Positions 26,537-41,500 of a DNA stretch of 64,000 nucleotides are shown piece by piece (the stretch's first letter is position 1; every line of letters begins with the position of its first letter). Source of the stretch: Lucifuga dentata. Taxonomy: Eukaryota; Chordata; Actinopteri; Ophidiiformes; Bythitidae. The notes beneath the pieces were generated by a model. That model had not been told where the DNA came from. It worked only from the letters and a program-made list of their open reading frames with translations, and did no database searches. Both the position numbers and the translations under genes were made by a program. The stretch lies in assembly GCA_014773175.1 (NCBI GenBank), contig VXCM01003297.1:22763-86762 (forward strand), in the 5' to 3' direction.

Positions 26537-29500
26537 AAAAGACTGTTAGGATAAAAAGATGACTAAACCCAAGTCCTTGGAGAGTGCGAGCCAATCTGAA
26601 AAATGATTGGTTGACTTTCCCGAGGCAAAACTCTCTTTCCTCACATCAATAAAACATAAACATGAATAAATGCACTGCTTTTGGCCTTCCAGGGTCCTTA
26701 CTTAATTTCATGTATGCAAGTGAGCAATGATGTGCACGGAAAATTGTATTTACCTAGAAGGCTCAAAATAATTCTGGATGCCATTTTTATTTGTGTGTTT
26801 CCAGTATTTACATAAACACAAAACTGCACCATAAACTCTTATAATTTTGAATGTGTCTCATCATGCTGCTTAATTTCAGGTTCTTATAGCTGAAGTCACA
26901 CATCTGTTGTGCAGACCATGTGACCTCCCGTATTGGTCTCAAAATTTGCATGTATAGTAGCTGCTGCCTACTGACTTGAGCCACAGATGCACAACCTATC
27001 AATAGCGTTGGAGATGTGGGAATGCATTGTCTCCAGTGATGCACTCTTGATGGATCCACTTAGGGACAAATCATCCAAACAGTCATCCGCTTCACTAGTC
27101 TGACAGTCCCTTAGGTAGGTCCTCAGTGACCCAATTGAATGGGTTAGCTTTCGTTAATGAGCCAAGAACACAAACACGTTGTCAACATTTAAAGCAAACT
27201 TCCTAATGGCAGTTACGGCTTGTGTGCTCAAACGTCCTTAGCTATCAAGTGATGCCATCACTGCCATCTGGGGCTATTTTTAGCAATTATTTTGGATCCT
27301 CGACTAAATTTGTTAAGCATTTAATTAAATTGGGTTCCAAGCACAAATTAGCACAAGTGATTCAAACCCATAAAACAACAAACAAGCTAGCGCCAAGCTG
27401 TTATGCCGGTTGTTTGCTCAGTGAATTCGTCAATGCTAGATGTTGAAATCCCTTTGTTTGGGAATGATCTTCTTCAGTTTGATGCTGATGAAATCATTTC
27501 TAGATTCAATTTACCATATAGTATTTATAATGTTCCATAACACTGAGAAGACAGACCAATGATCAACAGTTCAGCAGAGTTTTTCTTCCTATCTATTTTT
27601 CAAAGCATGCAATTAGGCCTAACATCACAGTCATTTAACTAAGTCTGTACTCCAAATTGATTCAGACTCCAGTGTTGGACCTTGCAGACATGGTGCATTT
27701 AGTTATGCAAATGCTTATCTGTCTGCATGACTGGTTAATTAACCTGTAATGCAGATAGTTCTGGCAATGCACAGTGGCTGTTACATGGCTAAATCATGGG
27801 TCAATTGGGTTTTTAACATTTTCAAAGCAGACTTAGAGGCATGTCTTTGTTCCTCTAAGTCTTATGTGGCTTTTTCAATTTAATGACTCGTTTCACGGGT
27901 CCCATAAGGTTAATGTGTTTAAACTCATTGTAATTGAGCTTTCGACCTATCTTTCAGGCTTTTTAAAATTCATCATATTATGCCATGTTTCTGCTCCTTG
28001 ATTGTTATTATCTGTCATTCCCACATCCCTCTTCCATGTCATGCACCAAACCCTATACCCTACCCCCCCTTCTATCCTGAGTTATGAGCATCCCAATGGG
28101 AAGTCATTTGTAATGCCATTGGAGTGACAATAATGTGTTTGCACACCATTTCACTCTGCCCTCTGTACTTCGACGGCTTTTTATAGGCTATATTTGTGTT
28201 TCCCCAGAAACACATAAAGTATCTTCAAAACATACAAAGACATTTAGTACGAGCTGAAACTGGACATCCTCCAATGAGTACCCATCTGAAGTAACATAAC
28301 ACATTTCATTATGAAAAGATGGTCTCATTGAAATCAGCATTTATTTGTGTTTTTGCATCTAACTGACTTCACTACTTTGAAGGTAAAAGAAAAAGGCAAT
28401 GAGACCGGGCGGTGCGGGGCAGACACAGTCTGCATTTCTTTTTCTTGTACACTGAACAATTATGTTCAGATTGTTCTGTCATGTAGGTATCATTCCACAT
28501 GAGATACAGACACATCTCTTGACAGCCCACATGGATTTTTTTTCAGATCTCGTCACCAGCACACTGACATCTCTTGACAACATGAGGATCACCTGTCATT
28601 GGGATAACACACTGCATGTAGCTGTTTTTTTTTTCCCATATAAGCAATGGGACGTAACAGACATGTTGCATTCATTCCATTTCATTAGATGTAGACAGTT
28701 AATGTTTGCTGATGAGTCACGTTTTCAGAGGCCTTTTTGTGGAGATCTTGGCATGTAATTAAATGTCTGTTGCTATTATTTTGTAGGTGATCCTGATCTT
28801 GACTAAGCTATATGACTTCAACCTGGGGGCTGTTACTGAGAGCTCTCTGTGGAGGTAAGGGCCTAAATCATTGTGTCTTACCTTATTCTTATTTTGTTTG
28901 CTCTATTAAAGTAGAAAACTGATACCATCATTGTTACAATTTTGTAAAAATGCAAAAGTGGAAAACAAGAGGAAACAATAGGAAAATAAAATATTCATAG
29001 GAATGCAGTATACAGTAAGTGTGATTTATGGCATTCTCCCTTGCTTGGAATCAAATTGTACTGGAAACCAATATGAAGTAGGTTCTTAATAAAATAATGT
29101 GAAATAGTTCATTTTGAAGCATCCTTCCCTGTGTTTCATACTTTCTAAAAAAATAAACACTTCAACAAGCATTCAGAAAAGCCACAACCTAATAAGTCCA
29201 TCATTTGTAGGGAAACTGTTTGGAAGGGGATGTTTTGAAAGTTAAAGTAGCGGATATAGTATGATGCATCTATGGGATTCTTTATTTGGATCTGAGGTTC
29301 TTTTTGTCTGACCTGGAATCTTGCTTGATTTGATGGAGTTTCTGATTGACTGCCATCCCTAACCTTTTGTCTCAGAAGCAATTGACATGCAATTGCTACT
29401 GTAAAGCCATAGTAATTCTATTCACTATGATATTGAGAGGTGAGTTACAATGCCCTGTCAGATCATAAATAAGAATGGAATTAATTAAGGATTTTACCAC

Positions 29501-32500
29501 AGAGCTCAATCCCGCCTCTGATATGCCTTTTTTTTCTCACCTCTCCCACAGCCTGCAGAGAGCTCATTTCATTTTGAAATACACGTGAAAAAGAGACCAT
29601 CAGCTCACCAAGCATAGAGGTTCAAATTAATATCTGTTTCACCAGAGGCGCTGCAAAAGATTTACACCCGACTTGACACGTTTTGAAATCCCATATTGTG
29701 TACAGGAGGTCTTCCATCATCAAGGTGTCTGCTTAACAATGGCACCACAAGTAAATTAGAGTGTACCTTGGGGGGTGCACGAAAGCTCTTAGTATGGGTA
29801 TTAGAAAAGCAGACGTTTGGACGTTATAAAAAGAAATGGGAGTAAATGACTTCTGTGATAACACAATAAATGATTTATGACTACAGCTCCAGGCCTCTGT
29901 TGGTGGCAAAATGCACTGTGAAGATCAATGAGCGACTTCCAGAAGCTATCTAAACAAGTATCAAGTTCCTTAATGCTTTGTGATGATTGCCTTTTATGCT
30001 AAAGAAACTTCACACTGTAATAACTTCACATAACTCTGCAAAGAGATATATGTTGGCTGAAAGGAATACTTAAGCAAAATTACAAATGTGTTTAAGGGTA
30101 AGTCTTTGAAAACAATGTCAACAGCAAATGGAATGATTCAGCTTAATGCACAGACAATGATAGCAGACGCTGGGTATCTATCCAATTATGCAGTGAAATT
30201 ACATTTGGAGGCACTCAGGTAGAACAGAGAGAGTGGATTGGGTGTTTGTGCAGAGGAGAAATATTAGCAGGAAGAATATGGAGACAAACACATCAACCTC
30301 CTTGTGGGATGCATGGACTTGTAAGGGACAAACAGCGCCATGAAGAGCAAGTACCTTTACATGTTCTGCATTTGTTTGTTCCTGTTGGGTAATTCACTAT
30401 GTTGTAGCAGACCTAAACATCCCATTTTACTCAAACACAGGCTATTTAGATAACGAGGGCCAGGGATTGGAGCTCATTTGTTTTGTCTATATCGCTCTCT
30501 TTTTACAGAACATAATTCACTTTAAACATGCACATGTTGCCTTTTTATTGCATGCTTGTGACGTAAGTCGCACTTAAGGTTCTGAATATGAGGGGGTGCA
30601 AGAAAAGCTCCGGAAATTAGCTTGTCTGTTGAGGATCAATGGTAAGCATCACCATTTGCACTAAATTAAGAGTCTTCAGTGTTTAAACATCTATTAGAAT
30701 AAATGGAGACTACTTACATTACTGCTGCCCATTTTCTATAGTATACGATAAGTTCTCCAATTGATTTCCTACATTGCAGGCAGCCACTGGTTTCAGTTCA
30801 TGTATGAAAACCAGCTTGCGAACACTTGAGACTTACTGGACAGTGGTAATTCATCAAAGCAAGCATTTAGTCTACATAATGTTTCTGTCTAAACTACTGT
30901 AATGGCAATGTGGTTGCTCTGAAATCTCTGAAAATGTTGTTGGTGTGTTCAAGTGCTTTCAGAAATTCCCATTATCATTTTATTGACAGCTATATTTGTA
31001 TGTTGGTTGTCAGTATAGCTATGCTAGCAGTGATGATTCAGTTATTCTAACTGTACGCTAAAAGTGCATTAAAATAACAATCAGACCAAAAAAATTAAAT
31101 AACACATTGGAAAAAAGTTAGTTTCTCTAAATTTTCTTACTGTATCTCAATTGGAAGACATCAATAACGGCTGTTTGAAATGTAGGAAATCAATGCAATG
31201 AACGGTGGTAATGCATATGGGGTCTAGCAAAGAGAAGTCCTGTATAGACTTACACCAACCCAGACTGATCATACAGTTGGTCTACCGAATCAAATGGTGA
31301 TAAATAGCTTTTTAAAATTTTAATTATTTTCAGTATTCTAATTTGAGTAATCAAACATTTTTTTGTGGATATTGTTATATCATTGCCGGTAAAAATTGGA
31401 ATGTCAGTGCGGACAGTGTTGAGATGTTTTGAGATGCTGTGTCTATCTCAAAGTGAATTTGGGGCAATTTAGATGTCAAATACAAGTTAAACATAGACAT
31501 GTCAACACATATATCCATGACAACATTTACAAAAACAAGTTATGATTTGGCTATCTTAAATAGGAAAATATTAGTTTAGTGGCAGTCAAAGAATTTGAAT
31601 TTGATTGCCACTTGATTGCCATTTGATTGCTAATAGACTTAAGCTTAGTTTTGCCTATAATTCATCACAGGTTTTGAATAATTGTATCAATAATTCATTC
31701 GTCAAAAACATGTAAAATGTTCTTCGTCCCTGTTTCTAGATCAACCGATTATGGAAGCACCTACATCAAACTCAATGACAAAGTGGGTTCAAGAACGGTT
31801 TTAAGTTACTTGTATGTCTGCCCCACCAACAAACAGAAGGTCAGCAATTTCTCTTTTTCTTTTGTTTCTCTATCTGATCTCTTATAAGCTTTGGCCCGAC
31901 GTCAAATTACTATTTTGAAAACTGCTATGAAATGAGAGTATCTCTCCCTCTCTCTCTAATGCCGTATCCCTCCTCTGGCCCCTTGTACTTTAGATAATGA
32001 TGCTTAGCGACCCAGAGGTAGAGAGCGCTGTTCTCATCAGCTCAGATGAAGGGGCGAGTTTTGAGAAGCATAACATTAACTTCAACATTTTGAGCCTGCT
32101 CTTCCACCCTTCGCAGGAGAACTGGATACTGGCTTACAGTCATGACAGCAAGGTAGAAAAGAACCCTGAATAAACCTTTAGTACATAATCTGTTCATTTT
32201 TGTTGTTTTCTAAATGTAATATGTGTTGGCTTTATTTTATTTTATTTTATTTTATTTATTGCAGCTGTACAGTTCAATGGACTTTGGAAGGAAATGGCAG
32301 CTTGTTCATGACAACGTGATGCCAGGGCGATTCTACTGGTATGATTATTTTTAATTTATTTTGCACTATGATTGATTGGAATTTGCATAATGATAGTGTT
32401 TGTGACCCTTACGCTGTCAAAAGGATCCAGCGATCTCTTGTCAAACACAGATCTTTCCATGGCAGTCAACCATAAAACTGCTCAAGCTGATTATATCCAC

Positions 32501-35500
32501 GTCACGTCCTGAATGAAAATTGTGCTCCTTTTTCTATCATACAAATATGACATGCTGTTTTTGTTGTCGCTGTCATTTGGTAATCTCAACTGCTTGGGCA
32601 CAAGGCAGTGAGTATTGATGAGAGCCCGTTTATCCCTGTTTGATATGGTGTGTGTCAAATTCAAGTGTGTATTTTAGCTGGGAAAGAAAGGACATTGGTT
32701 GGAGGACACCCGCTCCACATGCGTGAACAGCGAGACATTTGATAAATAAGAACAGCACAGCGGGCGTAGTGGCATCTGAGACTATGAATTATTTGTCCTT
32801 TTGAAAGCCATTCCTTTACACCCAGTGTTTCAAATTCTTATTTTCAAGCCAATATTTCAATGATTTACAATTTCATAATATCATTTTTTATGCCACAGAT
32901 CCCCCCCNCCCCCCCCCCAATGACTTTAATTGAGAGTAATTGTCACCAGTGGCTTAGATTGTGCGCTGACTAACTTAGAGGGGATAAAAGCATTCTGTAT
33001 TGTAATATTTAACATAATATGGCTTTCAATTCAACCTGGCATCGACCCTTTTCCTCCCTTGTTTTACTTGTTCTTCTTATGCCCCTCCTCCTTATCCTCT
33101 TTCTGCTCCTCTCCATCTTTCCTGCTCTCCCTGCTATAAGGGCGGTAATGGGACTGGACAAAGAATCAGATGTGGTCCACATTGAGACGCGCATTGCCAA
33201 AGGCCGTGAGTACTCCACTCCAGTTTGCCCCAGCAAGACCCACAGGACCCTTTGCCTCTCATTTAGAGCGAGGTCACTAGGAAGAGGAGACCTGTTCTGC
33301 TGTTGAAATTGGTCCCTGCTGTCTGGTAAAGCAGAATAGGTGGAATAGGTGTCTCCTGACAAAAATGGAGAATTTTAGTGGGTTGATCGATATTTCTTTT
33401 CCCTAATCTCTCCCTCATGTCTCATAGACAAACCTCGACTCCTTGCTTCAAAACAGCATATTTTGTCAGAGCATTTACAGGGTTTTCCTGCATTGAAAAA
33501 AATAACACAGATTTCCTTTTGTTGTGGGCAAAGCTGTACCTGAATTTGCATAAAAAGTCTTCTTGTCTCACATAATCACATTCTGAACCACAAAGCACTC
33601 AAACGTTGCATGCGTCCACCTGCACAGTTATCTATGTTTGATATTTTAATCATAAAAAGTTAAATGTTTTATCATCAAAATATACATAGTGGTAGCTCTT
33701 GCTGACTGGCTGATGGCAACCATGATTACCTGGATACTTCCTGGGAAAACTAGAGCTTTGTCCCAGCACTAACTGTAAAATTTGAAGCCAATCAAGTTGT
33801 CCATCAAGAAAACAAAGTTATGGCAATTTAAATTCATCGTGTTACTGTGCCACCTATAGACCAAATGCCATCAATTTGTAAGCAATTATTCAGAGCTGCT
33901 ATGTGCACATCATAAATTTGGTCACAAAATGGTTGCAAAATGTGTTCAGCAATTATGCCAGTTTATATATTAAACATGCCTACATGAATCTGGGAACCAA
34001 ATACTGCAGATTAAAAAAAAAAAAAAAAAAAAAGAACTGACAAATAACATTTTCCAGGTTCATTCAAAGCATTATCTTCAAAATTTGGTGAAGACAGAAC
34101 AACATTTTTTATCTGCAGTAGCTTAATTGTCCTTCAGGTTTAATTGAAATCTGTAAAATAACCTTAGAAACTGGACTGAAAAATATAACCACCTTAGTTG
34201 AAGTATTTTAGTTTTTAGTGTGTCTAATGGTGTGATATAAGAGCTTCTACTGTATTTGTCTTTGCAAAATTAAGAATCTGGTCAACTAATTTGGGTTGTA
34301 AAGGGATATACTGTCCAGAATTGATGGTTAGTACATATTTTAGTATTAATTTCAACAGTTAACTTTAAAGTTGTTCCAGAACTGTGAGCGTAAAGTACAT
34401 TTAGCATATAGAGTGGATACAGAGGATTGTTTGAAGACATGTTGGTAATTTACTGCTGATTGATTTCCTTTTGCCTTTTTCCAGGTGCTCAGTACGTTAA
34501 ATGCCGAGCCCAACGGTGCGCAGAAGCCAACAGGCAGTACCTCTTTCCTGGTCATGTAGACACTAACTCCCTGGTTGTGCAGGACGAATATGTTTTCACC
34601 CAGGTTTGCATAATAATACATTACTTTTTCTTGCATTCTTAAGCCAATGCTTTGTTGAATTAAATTAGTTGTTTGCATCTTTTCACACAAATGCTGCTAT
34701 CTTGGAGCTTTGAGCTCTTTCTTTCTCTTTTTTTTTTTTTTTTTTTTTTGTGCTTCCAATTCATGCTTTTCCATCAAAACTCACATAATGGCTTTCCCCA
34801 ACACACCTGTTCCCCACTGGCCCAATGTGTGTTTTGATTATGTTTTGTCTTGTTCATATCAAGGCACGTTCATACTCCATTCCAGAAAAATGTGTTTGCT
34901 AGCTGAGAGTACACAGCAAAGCAACTGTGAATAGACAGGTTGGTGTCCTTATTACTATTCACACTGACTTTGACTCCCATTAGACAGCGGCAGTCCGGGT
35001 CATTAATAGAGATTTAATTTTCAAATGTCCTCCACTGTCATTGATTTCTGTCCGCAGTTAAGTAGTTTTCTCTCGGTTGGTCAGGCTGTGTGGTTTGCAC
35101 TGTTAAATGTTATAATCCAAATATATTTGAGGGAGTAAAATCAAGGTTTGAAGATGCGGCACACTTTCATTTTGAATAAATGTCACTAAATGTTTGCTTC
35201 TTAATCTTTTGAATTATCATGGAGTAACAGCAGAAGTGACCAAGTTTCCCTTTCAACACATCCACAGACTTGATTGGGAAAAAAATGGCTGGAAAAATCT
35301 CAGCATGATTCAATAAAACGCTAAAATCATACGTAGTTGAAAAGAGATCGACCGGTGGGCAGAGAGACATGAGGAAGATGATGGCGAAAATAACTGGACA
35401 CTGTCTGCACGAAGCTGGGGCTGCACAGATGACTTTCTTGTGACTTTCATTGCTTTGGGCAGTTGGATTTAACTTGACAAAGAGTAATGAGGTTATCGAT

Positions 35501-38500
35501 TGGGCTACAACGAAATAAGCAGTCTTCCACACCTCCAAAGTCTCTTGGGAGAGAAGGAACAGCCAAGTGCAACATCCTCAAAAATGTGGCCTGGGAAAAT
35601 GCAGCTCATTGATTTTCGATAGATTATTCCATTAGAGCCCTAATGTAGTATGTTGGGGGACAAACACCATCCTTCTAGTTGATTAGAAAATAAGCAATCA
35701 AATAGTGCTGCTCTGCCTGTAAGTGGATGGGAAAGAGGTAGTGCATTAAGATCTTCAGGATGCACTGTAGATAAAGCCAACGCAATTTTCAATGCCTCTT
35801 AATTGTAGACTAATTGAGATAATGATAATAAATTTTTTCCTTGTAATTTTAAACTGCTTTTCACACTACAGAGAGTTTTATCAGTCAACCATGCAGTGTG
35901 AATTACTATGCTTCAGTGAGGACATTGGCAAATGCTTTCATATATGTTTGGCAAATACTCTCATTCCGTTTTCTTTAGATATTCATTATTCATACTCATG
36001 TCACAAAACAAATGAAAATGTAAAAATAAAAAAAGTAAGTCGCATTAATTGGAACGATTAAAGTGTTGTTTTCTGTATTTCTGAGACTCCAATTTTCTAA
36101 AAAAAAAAAAAAAAAAAAAGGGTATACACACAATTGACAAAGGTTCTTTGACTTCACTGAAAGGTAACCAAATCAGGACAGGCCAGCTACTTTGTGTCCT
36201 ACATGAGAGAATCCTTCAAGCGGATGAAATTACCTAAATACTGTCTACCTAAGGTAAGCACCGAAGACACAAAATGACCCTAAGATAATAACAGTTGTAT
36301 TATCACAAAGGAAAGTGGTGCTTGTTTTTGTTCTAAATTGCTTTTTCGTGGTGGTATAACAATGTTCTTTTGTTGAAAAAAGCCACCATTTATTAAATAG
36401 CATCTCAGCTATAGATGGCCTCTTTTTTGCTTGCACCTGTTATTCTCTCTCTTTCTCTCTCTCTCTCGCTCTCTCGCTCGTTCTCCAGGACATGCATATT
36501 ATCAGTACAGATGAGAAGCAGGTATTTGCTGCAGTCCAAGAGTGGAATCAGAACAACACTTACAGTCTGTATATCTCAGACTCCCCTGGGGTCTACTTTA
36601 CCCTTTCATTAGAAAATCTGAGAACCAGCAGAGGACCCGCTGGCAACCTTCTGGTCGATTTTTATAAGGTGCATAGTTAATCCTGTACACAGGCTTCTGC
36701 TGTCATTGCACAACTAATGCAAAAAAAAAAAAAAAAAAAAAAATCTATCTTAACTAATTTTTAGTTCAGTCCTAAATGTCATATTTTATTATTCTCTGTG
36801 TTTTAGAATACAGGACATACAATATTTAAAAAAGGGGACATATTATGCAGATTTCATTTAGGGGTCTATTTTGAAACCTTTGCAATGCTTTGCTGTGCAA
36901 AAAACAACATTGGTCCACTTTTACTTTGCCTTGCTGCTGCACCACTATGAACACCGAGTGAAAACTGGATGTTTTTGGTACTGTCTGGACTGGGAAACAC
37001 GGATTGAACGCTTATACTTTGAGGGTCTGTCTGTGTTCAAATGTTAACATAAACATGTTACAGAAGTAAAGTGCAAATCATAAAAAGCTTTCAGTGCAAT
37101 TCAGGATCTATGGTTTGGCAGCTTTGGTCAACACAAAACTCCCTATTACACAAAATGAGGAGGGAAAAAAAAGCATAATACGTCCCCTTTAAGAATTTTC
37201 AGAATCAAGTTACATTGTCTCACCTCAGTAATCTGCTTTATTTAGCATTGTTTCAAAGTACTTGACAAAGACTGAAATAATCAGATTTTTTAAAACTTTT
37301 CAAAATGTTTTTTTTGAAAGAAAACTTCTAGACATCCATTAAAGAAAAAAAAATACTTAACATGGAGATTTTTTTTTTTTTTTTTCTGTGTTCCAGTTAT
37401 TACTTGTAGTTCATTACTAAGTATTTGCTATTTTACAAAGTAAAAATTGTCATAGTTAAGGAATGATGAATATGTTTTTATGTCAAGCTGATCAGGCACA
37501 TACTATCTAAAACTACCACAATGTATAAAGCTGCTAGTTTTTTGTTTTTTTTTTTTCTTTCTGCTTTCCTTGTAGGTTGAGGGCATAAATGGCATGTATC
37601 TAGCCAACAAACTTGTGGATCATCAAGTCAAGACTTTTATCACATACAACAAGGGGCAAACATGGGCCCTGTTGCCAGCTCCTACCATGGATGTGGCTGG
37701 AAATAACCTTCACTGTGTGCTGGTGAGCTTAAGCCTTTGGGCTGAAATGAATGTTCTTTTTCATGGAAATGAAACTTCTGTCATGTATTGTTAATCAAAC
37801 GTTTCAAGCTCATCAGTGAGCTTTGCAATATTCTTTGATTCAGAGCCATATTTATACAAGGCCAGGTGCCAGCATTAGCATCGGTCTGCCTCTTTAGCTT
37901 CCTAAATGGCCAAAGAAATGCTTGGCTGGAGGATTCTTATTTAAAGGTCTGTGTTTTAGTGTATGGCACCGAGTGTCATCACGTTTAGTTTCAGAGGTCC
38001 AGACTTTCCATTAACCTTAGTGATTTCAATTTACTACCAGCAGTCACTGTTAGCATTGGAGTAATGAGTGTTAGATTACACTGAATTAAAGTAAGTGGCT
38101 CATATTGTTACTCAGCAGACATGTTTGATATTTACCTGTGCTAAGCTAATCCACAGGTTTCAGAGAATGTTGAATGTATCTCGCTCAGTTAATAATGGAC
38201 CACAAAGTTTCTCAATGTCATGCAAATGACCATTATCCTCTTGTCCTCTTTTTGCTCCCTCCAACCTCAGCTGTTTGCAAACCTTATTGATATTTTTCTA
38301 AGTGCTTGAGTCTCAGCTTTGAGTTAAAATGATTTGAATCAATTTGCCAGATTTATCAGTGCATCTATGTGAATTTTAATTACATGCTTTGTTTGCTTTT
38401 GAATGAAACAATTCAAATGCCCTCTTTGTCCTTTCCAGTAATTTTCTTTTTTTTTTTTTTTTTNTTTTTTTTTTTTTTTTCCTGGCAGATGAGATGAGAA

Positions 38501-41500
38501 AAGTATCTTTGTTTTATGAATGGTCTCTGGAAATCTTAGCAATTTTCTCACACAAGGCAGAGGAGTTTGAAGGCAAAGCCAATTATCTGCTACGATCTGA
38601 TATACAGTATATTGTCTTGAGCTTGATTGGAATCCATTTTGTTGACAGCCATTTTGTTCATTGAATCTTCATCTGGAGATGTCAGAGAATCCCTACACAT
38701 CTGGACCCATCACCAGCAAAAAGTCTGTGCCAGGGATCATTGTGGCAACAGGTACAAATAAATGCATTTTTGTTGATTAAATTGAGGCAGTTGGCTCGCT
38801 GCTTTACCAGTACTATCCGCTGTAAATGTTTTATCACAACATGAAAGCACACATAAATAATCACATAGCACCATCTTTCTGTCATAGAAATTAGATGTAG
38901 CTAAAACTTCAACTCTTAAAGGAGCGAAGCAGTGATTTTGCATGTTTGACCAACAAATATAACCTGGATACACATTACATTACTACTGCTACTCCTACTA
39001 CTACTATTCAAAGTAACTTAATTTAACCGATCAAACGTGGAACTACTTAGAAGAAAAGGTATGTCTCCGCCAGAGAATATAGTCCCAGGAGAAGATGGCT
39101 TTTACTTAGAGATTAAAACAACTGTGCCATCAACAATGAGTGTAGGTGTTAGGCAAAACATTCAGTTTTAAGATTTGTCACTAACCATCTGATTTTAAAA
39201 GATTAGAGGATTTGGTAAAATAACACAAAACCTAAAATGATGTTTCATATTTTGGAAAATGGTTGTTAGTAACATAGCATGTACATTTGTATTTGGGTTG
39301 TATATATTGAGCGCAAACATGTAAAAACACCAGTACGATCCTTCAAATCTCATATTTTGACTGAGACTATTATGTTATTCAGGTCACAAGGTTGACCACC
39401 AGCGGAGAATGAGGACATGCACATATCCACAAAATAACTCATTTTTCACTGGCTTTGCATTTAGTCAAGTCTTTACTATGTAAATACAAATGGAATGACA
39501 TTATTCATGTTTTTGTACTCAGGGAATATCGGAGCAGAGCTGTCCTCCAGCAACCTTGGAATGTTTATAACATCTGATGCAGGGAATAGCTGGAGACAGG
39601 TGAGAACCATCTGGGTCTGCATGCTATAGTCAGCTTTGTTTACTTTGAACAGATGATACACATTCGTATTGAAAGTTTTCGGCAAATGCATTTGACATTT
39701 TTGAATGTACATCAATTTAGATTTTTGAAGAACAGCACAACATTTGGTTTCTCGACAATGGAGGGGCTTTGCTGGCGGTGTTACATGCAGCTACGCCGAT
39801 TCGACACTTATGGTAGGTATATAACAACAGCAGATTTGATAAAACCTTGGTGGAGCTGTAGTGGTAAATTACCTTGTGACAATTCTGTTTCTGAGGGTTG
39901 TTTGGGTTGATGCAGCACACAATGTTTTGAAATGCTGATGGGCAAAGTTTGCATGATTACTACATCAGCACTGCAACTTCAAAAATTGTCAGTATAATTT
40001 GCAACAGAAAAGGGTCTGTTACAGCTTTGTACTCTTGGTTGGATGTGATGGTTTGAGTGCTTTTATGTAAATGAGACGTAGAGCAGGGAGGATATATGAG
40101 AATCAGAATGCCCTCATAAGTCCCCATATTGTGGGAGCTTTGTAACACTATCTACTTTGATGTCCCCGCACACCACAGCCCTGTCAGAAATGATTAAGCT
40201 CTGCGAAAGGTGATTTTAAACCCCTCAAATCTATTTCTAATGTTACAATGTGAGTCATATCTCTCTATTTTGTTGTTTTGTCACCTTCAAACATTTCCCA
40301 GGACTGAGGAACATTTGTTCTGTTGTTGAGCGTGTCGTTGAGATAATTTTTCACATTGAAAAGAATCCAAGGTGCTTCCATTTTTCACTGTGGCAAAAGC
40401 TAAATGACCTGCTTATACTTTGTTTTTCTTTGCTTAAAAGAACATACCAGTGAGTTTACACATTTGAGCCCAATAAATACAACCACATACATGCTACATA
40501 ACTGCCTGCCACTAAAATACGGTGTTATGTTTTGGAAAATAGTTAGCACTAATGTAACAAAAAGTATGCAGGTAGTATTTATTGGGTTCAAACATGCAGT
40601 ATGGTCCTTTAACTTTATAGGCAGACAGTATTTTTTCCATTATCGGAAATTAAATTGTAAATATATTTATTTTTTTGAATATTTATGTCAGTTTTTTTAT
40701 GCTGAATACAGGATCAGTCTAGACGAAGGAAAGAAATGGGACCGCCATGGTTTCTCCTTGGCCCCTCTGTATGTGGATGGAGTTTTAATGGAGCCAGAGA
40801 GTGAAAATCACATCATCACGTAAGCAGAGAAAGAAACCCCAAACCAGGAGGAATAAAGGATTGAGAAATATATTGTTGAAAAAAAACAAAAACAAAGGAA
40901 AGGTTCACTTGTTTTTTCTTTGCAGTTGGTCCGATGATTAAAACCAGCCCAAACTTTTCATCAGAGGGAACCTTATCTTATTTTTCAGCATGAATAACCT
41001 GTTGGTACACTGTCACTGCCTGTATCTCAAGATCGTCGTTTTCGTGTATTATTTTGCAGTTTCTTTGGACACTTCAGCCATCGGTCCGAATGGCAGCTGA
41101 TCAAGATAGACTACAAGGGCGTCTTCAGTAGGAGATGCATGGATGGAGATTATCAGACATGGCACCTGCACAACAAGGTAGCGTGCATATTTAACATTAT
41201 TGATTCATTGTAGACATCAAAACACACGTTTGGCAACTGAAAATAAATATATATATGAACAGAAATCATCCTTGCTTTACTTATTTCTTTCTTTACTTCC
41301 CTTTGATCGATTTTGTGAAAAAAACTGATGTTTTCTTTTCTTTCTTTGATAGGGGGAGTCCTGTGTAATGGGCGAGAAGCAGATCTATATGAAGCGCAGG
41401 CCAGGCAACCGTTGCATGCTGGCCCAGGACTATTCCAGGATCTATTCCTCAGAGCCATGTGTCTGCACAGCCTATGATTTTGAATGGTAACGACTTCTAT

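Larger units (their letters stand above)
14516..28786 (+). other. sorcs3 intron 1 (14.3 kb)
   Basis: Largest intron, GT-AG. It contains a (CA)n tract, a minus-strand LINE reverse-transcriptase remnant (16.99-17.34 kb), a possible hAT-like element (18.21-19.45 kb), a fragment of the CAGCGGTGG element (22.77 kb), a perfect hairpin next to (AG)n (23.13 kb), a copy of the ~700 bp dispersed repeat (about 24.50-25.17 kb) and a (GAAA)n tract (26.5 kb). The rest shows no coding exon. Intron 1 of such genes often carries enhancers, but none is identifiable here. Confidence 0.85.

Noticed and set aside
27222..27446. 74-codon frame in intron 1
   Set aside because: No family motif, no splice or coding evidence.
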